Positions 26,401 through 37,849 of a stretch of 64,000 bases of DNA are shown here, one piece after another. The position numbers and the translations under genes were made by a program. The notes under the pieces were generated by a model that was given only the letters and a program-made list of their open reading frames with translations, had not been told where the DNA came from and searched no databases. The stretch is from Mytilisepta virgata. Its lineage: Eukaryota > Mollusca > Bivalvia > Mytilida > Mytilidae. The DNA is taken from contig CM051511.1 in the NCBI GenBank assembly GCA_028015205.1, positions 7,006,001 through 7,070,000 of the forward strand, in the 5' to 3' direction. Position 1 is the first letter of the stretch, and the number at the start of each line of letters is the position of its first letter.

Positions 26401-27763
26401 GCTATTCTGTTAAGAGACTTTATTTTACTTACATTAGCATAATCCATAAAAATTTGTTCTTTGATAGGACGTCCCATCACAAATGCAGTTCCATCCGAGA
26501 AAGCCTTTTGATTTTTTGCATCATATGAGAATTTGAACAATGCCTAGAAAGAAAAAAGTGTATACAATTATTGATCAACAACAATATACATAAATAATGT
26601 CAAAATATTTATATTTATTTTTCATAAATATTAGATTACTTTATATTTAAATACATATCTATTTTTTCAAAACATTTTCAACACATTTGTGTACAATGTT
26701 TCTTGTCTTCTCAGCTGGGTTACAAAATGAGATACCCCCCTCTTTCCATTCTTTCTGATAGACATTTCCATATGTAATTTCTGATTCTTATTCAAAATTG
26801 GTCGTAATTTTGATTTTCGTTGGATGAGGTTGAAAAATTCAGACTATCCTGCAATTGATGCCCTTTGATGACGGCACGAGCAAAGCGTCACTTCCGGATT
26901 TCAAAAATCCCCCTTTATTCGCATTAATTTAGAATGGAGAAAACAGTATTGTATTTTACTGGTAGATTTTGATTTTATGGTTGAAAATATTCGTTTACTG
27001 GCTCCGTTAACGCGTCGACAGTAAACCCAATTTGCAACCATCAAATTCACGACTGATGCCGATGTTATAGCCATTTTTCTCTCTAGTAAATTTTGGATCA
27101 GAGCCATTTTTCCACTCAACTAGGAGCGAGTGAAATATTATGTGTTTTTCCCTGCCTAACTAAATTAGCACTCAGAGCAACTTTCTCAAAGAGACTCGTA
27201 ATTCAAACGATATCCAAACTCATAAAATTAAGAGACAGCGACTAGTTTTTTCAAAAAGTGTTTATAAATTTAATGGGATCATTAAAGTCATAAACACTTT
27301 TTGAAAAGACTAGTCACTGTCTCTTAATTTTATGAGTTTGGATATCGTTTGAATCACGAGTCGACACTGCTGCAACACGTTTTTTATGCAAAAGGTATAT
27401 ATATGCAAGATTAATTCGTTTAGTTTGGTACGTATAAGGGAGAGGAAAAAATGGAAAAATAAAGCCCCCCCCCCCCCCCTTCTCAAATTATGTACAGTAA
27501 CCTCCTAAATGTGATATTGAAATGTTGTTATAAAAACATTAAATCTAAACTTTTGTTAAGTGAACTTTCAATCCGTGTTTAGCAGAAGTATATATATAAT
27601 TTAAACCCTCAACACATACCGTTACCGCACTTCCTTTCCCGTCGATTTCTTGTCCCATAGACAGTCCTTCTAACCCCTCAAATTGAGAAGGAAAACAGCA
27701 ACTGTAGGAATAAGCGATTTGTGCCGCTAAAGCAAAAACGGTTATGAGAGTTCTTCCGTTCAT
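20485..27763 (-). CDS. EPDR: Ependymin-related secreted protein, gene B
   Basis: Five coding exons on the minus strand: 27620-27763 (48 codons), 26433-26543 (37), 23241-23316, 21637-21896 and 20485-20538 (17 codons plus TAA). All introns are GT-AG with consistent phases (0, 0, 1, 0), giving 214 residues. Residues 1-21 form a signal peptide ([21 protein letters not shown]), followed by CCFPSQFEG. Further family features are ALFKFSYDAKNQK from residue 49, the GKC...LACIP cysteines (96, 108), Cys151, the sequon at 178-180 (KNATVF) and Cys188. The ependymin family comprises secreted Cys-linked glycoproteins; length and Cys layout fit. Introns hold two SINEs, a Harbinger-like MITE, a foldback hairpin and other repeats. 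It is paired with gene C in a segmental duplication. The start is chosen by the signal peptide and by alignment with C. Confidence 0.93.
20612..20975. mobile_element. Harbinger-like MITE (364 bp), TTA target duplication
   Basis: Imperfect inverted ends of about 35 bp ('ggcaacaacaaactga...' facing '...tcaatttgatgtggcc') are flanked by TTA on both sides (20609-20611 and 20976-20978). Three-base TWA duplications and GGCC-type ends fit PIF/Harbinger. It is non-coding and lies in intron 4 of gene B. A truncated relative lies at about 28355-28592. Confidence 0.6.
22071..22635. mobile_element. Inverted-repeat element enclosing a SINE
   Basis: Arms of about 50 bp, 22071-22122 and 22586-22635, are near-perfect reverse complements ('aaaaggggcgtaaaacgact' facing 'agtcgttttacgcccctttt'). 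Between them sit a tRNA-derived SINE and a segment with 'gaccatattggtcgaaacgtt'. It lies in intron 3 of gene B. Confidence 0.65.
22121..22380 (-). mobile_element. tRNA-derived SINE
   Basis: On the minus strand the head has an A-box-like 'tggtctaggtagt' and a B-box-like 'gagttcgaatctcac', as in Pol III type 2 promoters. The 3' end is an 'aacaaacaaacaaa' tail. A short flanking 'cgact' may be the target duplication. The second half does not resemble the other SINE family in the window (24116-24472). Confidence 0.65.
23418..23937. mobile_element. MITE-like element with ~27-bp inverted ends
   Basis: 'gtatcatcggcaccg' at the left end and 'cggtgccgatgatatac' at the right end are reverse complements, and similarity continues through 'atataggtac'. 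The interior (520 bp) has an 86-residue frame without family features, here treated as chance. It lies in intron 2 of gene B, next to exon 3. Confidence 0.6.
24116..24472 (-). mobile_element. SINE, copy 1, with 13-bp target duplication
   Basis: The 357-bp element is flanked by identical 'atcataatacatg' at 24103-24115 and 24473-24485, a clear retroposition signature. On the minus strand the head has Pol III box-like 'tgatctcgtggt' and 'aattcgatccccgg', and the 3' end is a 'attcatccatc' tail. The same family is at 29861-30214 in the opposite orientation. It lies in intron 2 of gene B. Confidence 0.85.
26296..26372 (-). mobile_element. tRNA-like SINE relic in intron 2 of gene B
   Basis: On the minus strand 'tagttcagttggttta' (A-box region) and 'gggttctatcccc' (B-box-like) resemble a tRNA, followed by 'caatcatgctctaattttac'. 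The matching position of gene C (48530-48609) holds a better-preserved relative, so the insertion predates the B/C duplication. Confidence 0.55.
27193..27362. repeat. Foldback hairpin, 73-bp arms
   Basis: 27193-27265 and 27290-27362 are near-perfect reverse complements (for example 'aaacgatatccaaactcat' facing 'atgagtttggatatcgttt') with a spacer of about 24 bases. It lies in intron 1 of gene B and is absent from the corresponding intron of gene C. Consistent with a foldback-type MITE. Confidence 0.85.
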
Positions 27764-27855
27764 GTCTGCAGTCTGTTTTTCTTTTTTTTTTCAAAAATAT
27801 AACTACAGCTATTTTATACTTCCTTGAACTGTATCTTGTGATTCGCTTATCAGAA

Positions 27856-27864
27856 CTATTTATA
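27856..27864 (-). promoter_or_regulatory. Candidate TATA box of gene B
   Basis: TATAAATAG on the minus strand, 93 bases upstream of the start codon. The same 9-mer and the following 'cacaagatacag' or 'ctcaagatacag' context are conserved upstream of gene C. A second TATA-like site (TATAAAAT, 27811-27818) is present only in B. Confidence 0.55.
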
Positions 27865-28354
27865 GATGTAAACACTATTGTGAGTCGATAACTGTGACTG
27901 AAATTTTGTCTCGTGATTAAATACGTCACCTGATCAATCGGTCTATCGCACATGGATCGTACATAGTTATTGAACCTAGAACCGTACACAGTTATATTCA
28001 ACCCAAAGCCGGCCGCGCGGAAGAAGAAAAAATAATTAAAAACAAACAAAATCAAACACAAAAAACCCTTTCAAGTTTAATAAGATTTAAAATCATGTAT
28101 TTACAATTTAACAATAAATTAATGTTTGCATTGCTATTAAGTACCTTCATAATGCGCATATATATATGTCTGAAGTTTACTCGGTATATTAGATCTATAT
28201 ATATATAGAGTTATTCCGCTTCTGACGGAAAAATGAGGTTTTCCATAAAACTATCTAAATTTACCGACTTCATCAAGAAAGGTACACTTTTATCATTATT
28301 TTGTTTTGTGTTTGAAATTTTAAATTTGGCACAAGCTCTATCTTGTTAATTTTA

Positions 28355-28592
28355 GCCCATTATTATTTAAAAAATAAAGTGTTCGCCCGCTCCTAAAATT
28401 TGGTAAAAAAAATAGAGATTTTTTTCAATATTTTCCAATAATTTAGTTAACAAAAATTGTGCAGCACGTATATTTAATCTTCGACTGAAAGAAAAATAGT
28501 CTTTGAGAAAAAAAGATTAGATTTAAAATTTGGCACCTTTTTTTTTTTTGCAACAAAACAATCCAAAGAATTAAAAGTCAGTTTGGTGTGGC
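28355..28592. repeat. Truncated relative of the 20612-20975 MITE
   Basis: This shares 'gtgttcgcccgctcctaaaa', 'aaaaatagtc' and the end 'tttggtgtggcctta' with the element in intron 4 of gene B, in the same orientation. The left terminus is missing. Confidence 0.65.
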
Positions 28593-28779
28593 CTTATATC
28601 AAATATAGGAGGGTCTGGATTTGGGAGTAGCTACAATAATGGAGCTCCCGGCATTAGTTTTGATCCCCGAATGAATATAAGCTATATTCTTGCTCGATCC
28701 TGTTTGTGTAAAAGGATTGACTTCTTTTTACAGGTAATGTAAAACATTAGATTAATCTTGATAAATTTTTTCATTGTTA

Positions 28780-29435
28780 GGTAAGTTCAACTCTTTTAGT
28801 TATTTGAAACGGGATGGAAAAGTTTACAGTGTAGAAGAAATAGGCGAACATTGAATTTATTTTATAAAATTCATAATAATACAGCCCCCGAATATCTTGT
28901 TGATTGTCTTTTATACTGTACAGAAAATGTAAATTAGAATCTGAGAAATTAATTTCAGTATAGAGCACCAAGATTTCGACTGAAAACGTTCTCAAAGTCT
29001 TTTTTCCCTTCTACAATTCGGTCATGGAATTCGCTATCTCCTGGTACAGTTTCTCCCTTGTTTTAAAAAAGTTGTTCGTGGAAATATAAATGTAATTCCT
29101 ATTTATTATTTTATTGAAAACAGGAAAGAAAATATATTACATACCAAACTTCGACACCGTTGTAGTCCTTTGAAAGCTGACCTGTACAGAGTTAATTTAG
29201 TCAATGATCCCAGTTGTATTTGCGAGTCCCTGCTAGAAAATTCAATATTTTTTTTCTGGAATGTTCGATATATGTAAATTTCAGAAACCAGCTATTTGAA
29301 AATATCAGACCTTTTGTCCAAATTTCCATTGAAAACCTTTTATTTGGAGCGGACAATATTACTGACGAACAAAATATCATTCTATTTAGATATGTTCATA
29401 CTTATATACATCATATAAAACGATTCTCTAATTAG
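28780..29435 (+). mobile_element. LINE ORF2 C-terminal remnant
   Basis: Conceptual translation across several frames gives motifs typical of the end of non-LTR ORF2, for example APRFRLKTFSKSFFPSTIRSWNS at about 28965-29030 (Pro-Arg-Phe-Arg...Ser-Thr-Ile-Arg-Ser-Trp-Asn) and the terminal 73-residue frame (29214-29435) with FRNQLFEN and ITDEQNIILFRYVHTYI. Stops and frameshifts show that it is dead. It lies in the upstream flank of gene B. Related in style to, but not the same family as, the copies at 3.6 kb and 50.8-54.3 kb. Confidence 0.7.
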
Positions 29436-29860
29436 ACTCTAACCCAAGGTACTCGACCCCCTTCCCTACCCCCTTTATTTTCTAGTAAATGCAATCATTC
29501 TTTAATGTATTTAATTACCAACAACCATTTAATGCGTTTCATTGTATATGTATTTATTTTTTGTGTCTATATAAATTTATTTATCAACATATCTATATGT
29601 AATATATCTTGAAGTATGTATAATATTATTGTATGGAAAGGATTTAATAAGTTGTAATGTTCTTTTTAACGATAAAATATGATGAAACGCATATTTTTCT
29701 ATTATTTGTCCTCTTTATATTGTAAATATCATTATTTTACAACTAATACATGTTATCCAAGAACACGGTATATTCAATTCTGAAATCATTTTTCTGTTAA
29801 AAAAAACTGTATAGCAATGTTGACAAAAAATTTTATAGACATCTTTTGTAAATTAGAAAC

Positions 29861-30214
29861 CTCCTCGTTGGTCTCGTGGTAGCGTGCTCGCCTCGAGTGC
29901 GGAAGTTCGTGGGTTTCATCTCCGCCCGGGTCAAATCAAAGACATTAAAATTGGTATTTACTGCTTCTCCGCCAAGCATGCGGCATCTAAGAGCAAAGGA
30001 CTGGTCGGCTCGGGGTCAGCATAATATGCCCGAGTGGGGTAATATGCTTCCTGCGGACAATTACCTCCTGAGCAAGCACATTAAAAATCCGGCTCTGTGT
30101 GTCGCTCTAGTACGAAACAGGGAACATATTCAATCATATCAACATGTCCTCGTCCTGATATGTACCTAATGGTTGCCACAGTACGTTAAACAATGATTCA
30201 TCCATCCATTCATG
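29861..30214 (+). mobile_element. SINE, copy 2
   Basis: Same family as 24116-24472, in plus orientation. The head 'ttggtctcgtggtagcg' matches a Pol III A box; the B box has decayed ('gggtttcatctccg'). The tail is 'attcatccatccattcat'. Imperfect flanks 'gtaaattagaaa' and 'gtaataagaaa' may be the target duplication. Confidence 0.8.
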
Positions 30215-30639
30215 TAATAAGAAATTTCCAGATGCATTAATAACATCTGGTAATGGATGCATTTTTTTAAAATCAATTTGAAATTCTTTCGACAAATTTC
30301 AAAGCTTTACACAGATTGTACGACCATTCCTGCGTGGAGAAAGTTCATTAATTAAACAAGTATATACTCTTTTTTAAAATAATTTAAAGCCAGACTCTAT
30401 AGGGATATGAAGTATCTAAAAAAGTTTAATATATCGTAACAAGCTAAATATTTAAATTCAATAGATTTTGATGTTTTAAATTAGTAGAAAATTCATTGTG
30501 AATGATTTTTTGTCTTTTATTTTTTCTATATAAACTATTACGGTATGTTAAAAGGTGATTTGAAAATTATGGCAAAAAATTAATTATTTCATTTCCTATA
30601 ATTTTGATGTTCAAAATTCATAAACTATCGCTCAGGTCA

Positions 30640-31020
30640 TAAATGGTTCTAGGGTAGAACCGTCCAGAGTGATTCTAGAATGGTTCTAGTGTAGAACTAT
30701 CATAAACGATTCAAGGGTTGAACCGTCCAGAATGGTTCTAGGGTAGAATTGTCATAAAATGTACTAGGCTAGAACTGTCATAAATGGTTCTAGGTTAGAA
30801 CGGTCCAGAACGGTTCTAGGCTAGAACAGCCATAACTTGTTCTAGGGTAGAACTGCCACAAACGGTTCTGGGGTAGAACTGTCACAAATGGTCTAGGTTA
30901 GAACTGTCCAGAACGAATCTACATGTAGGTCAAGACACATCCTGTCATAAACGATTCTAAAGGCGTCAGAACAGTTCTTCTGACAGTTTAGGACAGTTCT
31001 AAAGAAAGGTTAGAACTGAA
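30640..31020. repeat. Minisatellite, ~30-bp unit with 'ggttctagggtagaac' core
   Basis: About ten degenerate units of the pattern 'ggttctagggtagaactgtc' plus 'ataaat' or 'cagaac' run from 30640 to about 30920, decaying to 31020. The core is partly palindromic (gttcta...tagaac). Non-coding. Confidence 0.8.
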
Positions 31021-31029
31021 CCCGCTTTA

Positions 31030-34000
31030 ACTTCAAAATTCAAAGCAATACTTAAAATAGCTTACATTTACTCGTTTTCGATAACGAGTAAATATATAAA
31101 TTTTGTATAACTGAAATTCATATATGACGTCCTACATATCATTAAACGATATATTACCCGATATATCCACTTTTAGCACATGCGTATAGAGCCTTTTATA
31201 TACATGAACGCGAATTGTGTGAACCTTAACAAGAAAACATTATCTTTTGGAACACGAAATCATGCGATACAACAACAATAGTTGTGTACAACCATAATTA
31301 TGACAACAATTATACCATTGTTGTACATTGGAAAACACATCTTGGTTTTTGATCGATGTGACGGTGTGAAACATGTTTTATAAATTTTTCGTGTGTACAT
31401 GATGCATTACATAATTTGACTGCGCAATTGGTTGTCTTATGAAAATAAGTTTTATTATAAATATGCTCTTAAAATTACAGAATGCAACATTTTAATCACA
31501 AGAGAAATGGATAGGCCAAACCAATGTCGGATACATTTAGGCCAACACAAATGAGCACAATTTGCGTATTTATCCTATTAGAATAGAAATAGTCGATGGG
31601 GGTTATAGATTTGAAATCATTTACACGCCGACTGGGCCTTCATATTCGTATTTTAAACCTCGCTATTTGCTCGGTATAAAAAGGGCCGAATATAAAGGGC
31701 CTCCCCTTGTGTAAATTACTTCAATTCTATAACGCCCATTAATTATTTCGTAAACATCAACACTGGTGACCATTCTTGATCCTGTAAAGTATGAGCTTTG
31801 TGCTTTGAACATGTTGAAGAAACGAGGAATGACTGATTTAAAATCCAGAGACAAAGACAAAAAGCGGGATAGTTAAGGACGGAAATAAAAAAATGAGGTA
31901 CAACACAAAAACAAACAAATAATTGTGATCGACATGGCCCACACTTAAAAAATGGGTGAACTTGGGTTTTCCATTAGCCTCTCGTATATTATACTGTTAA
32001 AGCGTTCAAAAGTAGGCCCATTTTCCCCTGCATTTATTTTACTTCTAGGGCCATTTTCATTATGTCACCTAAAACCTTTCAAAATCTCTGGACGCATAAC
32101 CTGGTGTGTAGTCTATTAAGGCTGGCTAATAATAACTAACAAGAAAGGTACTAAAATTGTTTCCTACATTCCTGAAGATCGTTTTGGGAGACATTTTAAC
32201 ACAAATTTGCCAAAGGTCTTTCATAGTTTTTCGACGTGAAGAACACTCACAACCAAAACGAATTTTTAGCTGTAATTGAGTTTATATACACTATCTCCTT
32301 TCATAGGACAGTAGAATAGTTTTGGTCCATTTTGTTGAACTAGTATACATTATGGTTTAGGGGCCACCTGAAGCCCGCCTGTGGGTGTGGGATTTTCTCG
32401 CTGCGTTGAAGACTCGTTGATAGCCTTGAGCTGTGCTGCTCTTTAGTCGGGTTGTTGTCTCTTTGACACATTCCCCGTTTCCATTTTCTGTTCTACATGT
32501 ATATTGCAAAAATAGATACGGGAAAACGTTTAGTCTGAAGATGACACATTAATTGCTAATTAGATATATAGATACGGATATTTTGTACGCAACATCTGCT
32601 CAAGTAGTCAATGTCCCTTCCATCTTAGGGCAGTATATTTTCTAACCGTAAGGACTACATAATTATACATTCAAACAAGAACATTACAATGTTAATATGT
32701 AATGTTCAGTAGCTGTTTTACTTCTAGTGACTGAAATTTCCTCTGTTTTGTGTCCTAAATTCAGAAAGATTACATGTCTTTATAGTCAGTTTGAAGCACT
32801 AATCATTCGGGGTACACCAATTTTCGTGGATTTCGTGGACAACGCAATCCATAAATTTAAAAACCGCACGAAATATATATTTTCAATCGTTTGATCAAGA
32901 GGGAAATAATCAGAATAAAAACAAGCTCGAGGTCCTTTCCAAGGATACAATATCACCGTTTGATCTTAAGTAAATATATCTCAAACGGATGAGTATGATA
33001 ACAATGTTGACAGGGAAGAATGTGTTTATTTTGCTACAGGAAGAGATTTGGGCTATAAGATAAATTATAGAAAATAAATAAATACTTCAAATAATATAAT
33101 GTATACAGTTCAAATAACGTATAGTTAACACGTAATTTCTTTGGTTGTGTTTTTTTTTATTTGGACAGCAAACATTTATTGCACCCTATCCTATATATAT
33201 TCACTTCTTTAATAAGAAAATTATTAGTACTGTTAGGCTTACTAGAGTAGTAACAAAGTATACTGTATGTACGGTACAGTATGACAAAGTATGCTGTTAG
33301 CTAGTTCAAACAGTAACGATGCTATCAGTTTTAACAAATTATACTGTGTATACTGTACAGTATGCTTTTAGCTTATTAACACAGTTCTCAAATATCTTCT
33401 CCGGATTTGTCACCCTGAATCGTTTTGCATCATTATCAGCAGCATTTGCAGCATCCATCTTGACAAAATTCCTTAACAAATTTGAGTTTTTAAAAGTCTT
33501 AACAAGTAGAAAAGAATGGCATCATCCCAGGTACTGAAAATTGATTTCAACATTTTAGCGTTATTTTAACATTTTAGCGTTATATCCTGTAGCATGCAAT
33601 CGGCATAGATAGTTTCAGAGCACGTGCTTACTAGAGCAAAATCAATGTACGTTACATAAAATACTTAAAACGAATTTAGAAATTTGCTTTCATTTGTACA
33701 TTAGATTTTTTGACGAGGTTTTAATATCTATAGTCATAATCCGACATACTAAATGATTTCACAGATAATCATATTATATTGTGTGTAAATTTCTTGGATA
33801 ACGCGTTGATTGAATTGATAATAACGATATAGTATATTTATATTAATAATTATTTTGACGAGTTCATAGAATTTCCATTCCAACATCCGGAAAATAGCAC
33901 CGTTGCGTTCGGATTTTACTTCGTTTGTTTATACTTCCTGTCAACAGTCAAACTACCAATGTTTTGTCGAAGGACGAGTAAAAACTCGTCAAAAACAGGA

Positions 34001-34110
34001 TTTCTTAGGAAAATATACAGATTTATGAAACCTGATTGTACGTGCTCTGTGCTTATTTAGATTTAGAATAGCGCAAAGTATGTATCTGGTTGGAAATATT
34101 CAGAATTTTC
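31030..34110. other. Intergenic repeats, no supportable gene
   Basis: This holds a common mussel-type interspersed repeat at about 32355-32500 ('ttgttgtctctttgacacat' followed by 'tccccgtttcc') and a block at about 32820-33330 that recurs in inverted orientation at 40066-40450. Frames of 65-72 residues at 31663-31860 (minus) and 33319-33537 (plus) have no family features. Confidence 0.5.
32820..33330 (+). repeat. Dispersed repeat, inverted partner of 40066-40450
   Basis: 'actgttaggcttactagagt', 'gtaacaaagtatactgtatg' and 'ctagttcaaacagtaacgat' at 33228-33318 are the reverse complement of 40070-40165 with few differences. Flanking 'cgtggatttcgtgg' material recurs near 40385-40445. Confidence 0.7.
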
Positions 34111-34120
34111 ATCGTTATAT

Positions 34121-34494
34121 AGACCTATTGACAGTAGAACTTCAGCTCCACTTGACCCCGATTTTCAGCTCCACTTGACCTAATGACGTCGTAGAACAAT
34201 TGTTTTTTTTAATTGTGACGTCATACTTTTTTTTTTGATCTCAAAAACCACGGGAATTTGTATGAATTTTAGCAATGACGGACACTATTGTCAAATCGGG
34301 TATTAATAGACCTATTGAGAGTAGAACTTCAGCTCCACTTGACCCCAATTTTCAGCTCCAATTGACCTAATGACGTCGTAGAACAATAGCTTTTTTAATT
34401 GTGACGTCATACTTTTTCTTTGTGATGTCAAAAAACCTACGGGAATTTGTATGCACTTTAGCAATGGCGGACACTACAGTCAACTTGGGTATAC
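34121..34494. repeat. Two tandem units of ~187 bp
   Basis: Two copies begin 'agacctattga(c/g)agtagaa' at 34121 and 34308. Each includes 'cagctccacttgacccc', 'aatgacgtcgtagaacaat', 'aattgtgacgtcatac' and 'gacactatt' or 'gacactaca'. They are followed by 'ataccctcgctccaacgg' and 'cagtccgtctgtccg', a repeat-terminus style common in bivalve interspersed repeats. Confidence 0.8.
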
Positions 34495-35392
34495 CCTCGC
34501 TCCAACGGAGTGGGGGTATACTTTTTGACCCTTGTGGTTCCGTGCGTGCGTCAGTCCGTCTGTCCGAAACAAAATGTTTCGTCACACTTCTCAGCAACTG
34601 CTCATCACAACCGCTTGATATTTTGTCACAACCTTTCTATAGGTATGACGTATTGTGGAATACGTTTTGGACCAAGGCGACATCAACTTCCTGTTTGACG
34701 ATTTTGTTTATTTTTCTACCTTATGGTTTTGAATACAAAATTTTTCGTCACACTTTTCCCTGCATCTACTCATCACAGCCTCTTGATATTTTGTCACTAG
34801 CCTTCTATATATATACATCAGACTTTTTGAAATTTTCTCTCGTCTGCTGGACATTGGGTCTGCCACTGCATCATTTTTTGGTGGACCTATAAATATTTAC
34901 AGGACCTTCTAGTTAATGCAAATGATTATACCGTCTTTCAAAAATGAAATAAATTACAGGAGAATAAGAAAAACACAGAATTGAATTTCATATATATATA
35001 TGCATTAATTTATCATATCACATAGGTCACAAATGGCTTCAATGTGATATTTTGAAAAAATCCTGATTTTACAGGAATACAGTTAATTCAGAAATTTTTG
35101 TAGCATTTAGTTTCATGATTTCAAGATTTTGAATTTCTAGTAAAAATGTATTAATTAAATACTCTAATTAATGTGATTTTCTGCAGATCTTGATGCAGAG
35201 TCGTGTAAACCTACAACAAGGTAAATTTCCATTATTGCAACAAGAGCTAGATAGTCACATTTCCCCCATAAACAAAAACATTTCAAAAATTTAAAAATTT
35301 AAAATATGAACTGAAGAATTCTGATCACTTAAGTTTTTTGGTACAAAACTGTACACGTGATAACCCATACGATACCCTTGGCAGACTAACTT

Positions 35393-35624
35393 ACAAGTAT
35401 TTGGAGTTGTTATCGGAAATTATGCGTTGAATTACTTTTTTATCACATGAAGGTGCATCTTCTAAAGGAGCAAAACCTCTGGAATTCTCCTCAAGTACTG
35501 GGACTTGGATAACATAAAAAATTTGATCACCATTTGCCGTAATTTCACCTGTCTTGTAAAAATCAGTTGAAATGCCAGGCGGATCAGGTTTAAATGATTT
35601 TGTCACCTTCTTACTCTTCCCATC
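35393..35624 (-). CDS. Unassigned internal exon with consensus splice sites
   Basis: On the minus strand a reading frame runs from a 3' splice site (ttatttattaag, then ATGGG) to a donor (TACTT, then gtaagt) without a stop. It encodes a hydrophilic stretch including KKVTKSFKPDPPG, FYVIQVPVLEENSRG and APLEDAPSCDKKVI. Codon-like composition and both splice signals make it more convincing than other frames in the region. I do not recognise the family and found no certain partner exon; a short possible one with a gtaagt donor lies near 36125-36180. It could be one exon of a gene whose other parts are diverged or lost. Confidence 0.45.
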
Positions 35625-36479
35625 TTAATAAATAATATAGGTAGACTGCGATTTTCTTTTTCTTACGTATCTATGTTCTATAAATAACTAGTGATGAAAT
35701 ACCAAAACATGTAGTCACAAAAAATGACACTCTAGTACATTTAATGTCTAGCGTCCCCTGAATTTTCCATCAATTGTGACCAAAACCTGTAAATATTAAT
35801 GACAGAAGATTCAATGTACTATATTCTTTCGTGTAAAAATATATACTCATTATTTATTTAACTATGAATCTTCATTGGGAAACAAATTAATATATTTTTT
35901 TTTAGAAAACTTTGTTTTTGAATCCCTTTAATTCTTACATATGTTTATATACTACTTATGAATTGTGTTGTATGATATCATGAATTGATTAATAAAATAT
36001 GTTTACACAAAAAAAAAATATATATATCATTATATTTCTGCTTCCTGTTTGGATCCGAATTTTAGCCCTAGAATATTTTATGACTAAAAGATTCTTACAT
36101 TGTGGAAAATTTGATATGAAACTTACATAAACCTGTGGCTTCAATCGATTGATTTGCGGAAAGTGGACAACAAAACTACGTTTTTATTCACAACTGGTGG
36201 CAGCTGTCATTATCTAGTAGCATGATAAAATGCTGAACTGGATTCGGGAAAAAACTTAAAATATTTCCTGATTTCAGAATGTATGAAATAATGGAACGAT
36301 ATACTCTACTTTATAAATGTACAAAAATGTCTCGTTCTTTGAGTAATATCATTTTATTGTTAGGAATTAAAATTGCTTGATACCAGTTTTGATGCACAAA
36401 CCATAAAAGATTACCATTTTGCCGGTTTTACCCCTATGTTCTATTTATAGTAAAGGCGGAAATATAGGTTGGTCAGCGG

Positions 36480-37400
36480 CATCATCGGATATATTTTGAA
36501 ACTAGATATCCTAATGATAATTGTGACCAAGTTTGGTTCCAATTGGCCCAGTGGTTTCAGGATAGAAGATTTTTTTAAAAGTTTAAAACTGACGACGGAC
36601 GCAAAGTGATAGCAATAATTAACTGGACCTTCGGGCCAGGTGACCTAAAACAGTATATTAAATGATGATATCCAAATTTGAACTTGGTTTGTGTTTAGTA
36701 GAAATAAGCATTGTGTATAAGTTTTGTAACATTTGGTTAAGGCAAACTAAAGTTGTTAGAGAACAGAAACAATTAAATTTGTGTTTTTTTCAGATAAAAA
36801 GGAGCATAACCCAAGAACGGTAAAAGTGATAGAATATAAATTCAAACTCAATCTGTGTTTTGTGGTAGTAAGCATTGTTTATAAGTTTCACAACATTTGG
36901 AAACGACAAAATTTGCGATTTCAGTTAAAAAGGGGCATAACTCAAAACGGATAAAGTGACGGTACTCAAATTCGAATTCGATCTGTGTTTTGTGGTAATA
37001 AGCATTTTGTATAAGTTTCATAACATTTGGTTGAGGCAAACTTAAGTTAAAAAAATAGAAACGACGAAATTTGCAATTTGTCCAAGGGGCATAACTCAAG
37101 AACAGTAAAAGTGACGGTACCCAAATTCAACTTGATCTTTCTTTTGTGGTAATAAGCATTATATATAAATTTCATAACATTTGGTTGAGGCAAACTTAAT
37201 TTAGAGAACAAAAGCGACAACATTGCAATTTTTCCAGTTAAAAGGGGCATAACTCAAGAAGAGTAAAAGTGATGGTACCCTAATTCGAATTGGATCTGTG
37301 TTTTGTGGTATTAAGCATTGTTATGAGTTTCATAACATTTAGTTCAGGCAAACTGAAGTTATAGAAAGGAAACTAATTTCAGGACGTACGAACTGACAGG
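36480..37400. repeat. Tandem array, ~130-164-bp unit
   Basis: The marker 'aagcatt(g/t)tgtataa' recurs near 36706, 36870, 37000, 37154 and 37313, with 'aacatttggttgaggcaaac' and 'aaaaggggcataactcaa'. A segment before it (36500-36650) has 'ggttccaattggcccagt' and 'gacgacggacgcaaagtgat', a terminus shared with 47100-47210. Confidence 0.8.
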
Positions 37401-37849
37401 ATTTAAGTTTTCGTAATTTTGTCAAGAAAAAGACCAGGGGCAAATTCAAGGGAAGGGCACCATACTTAGTCTATAAATCGCAACTCCAGCAATGGTTTTT
37501 TGCAGTTTAAAAAGACTAACTGCTTGAATAATGAACATAAAAAATTACCATTGTTAATAAAAGTTATATTTCCAGACTTCAAAAAAAATATTTTGAATGG
37601 GCAATTTTCTCGAGAAAAATAAATGCACTTGAAAAACTGAAAATTTCCAATACATAACAATTTGTAAAATTATTATTTTAGATATTTTCAATTAAGTTTT
37701 TTTTTATATTTTGTGCAATACAGGGGTGTTATGTCTAATATAAGAAAATCCCACCAAGAGAATAATCTCCCTTTTCCATAGACGTATTTGGGTCATTTTC
37801 AAAAAATGTGCATTTTGAACATTGCAAAATTGAGAAAAAAACAATTTGC

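Noticed and set aside
35180..35221. Possible plus-strand mini-exon (ctgcag acceptor, aggtaa donor)
   Set aside because: Only about 40 bp, with no partner exons on the plus strand; chance splice-like signals are common in AT-rich sequence.
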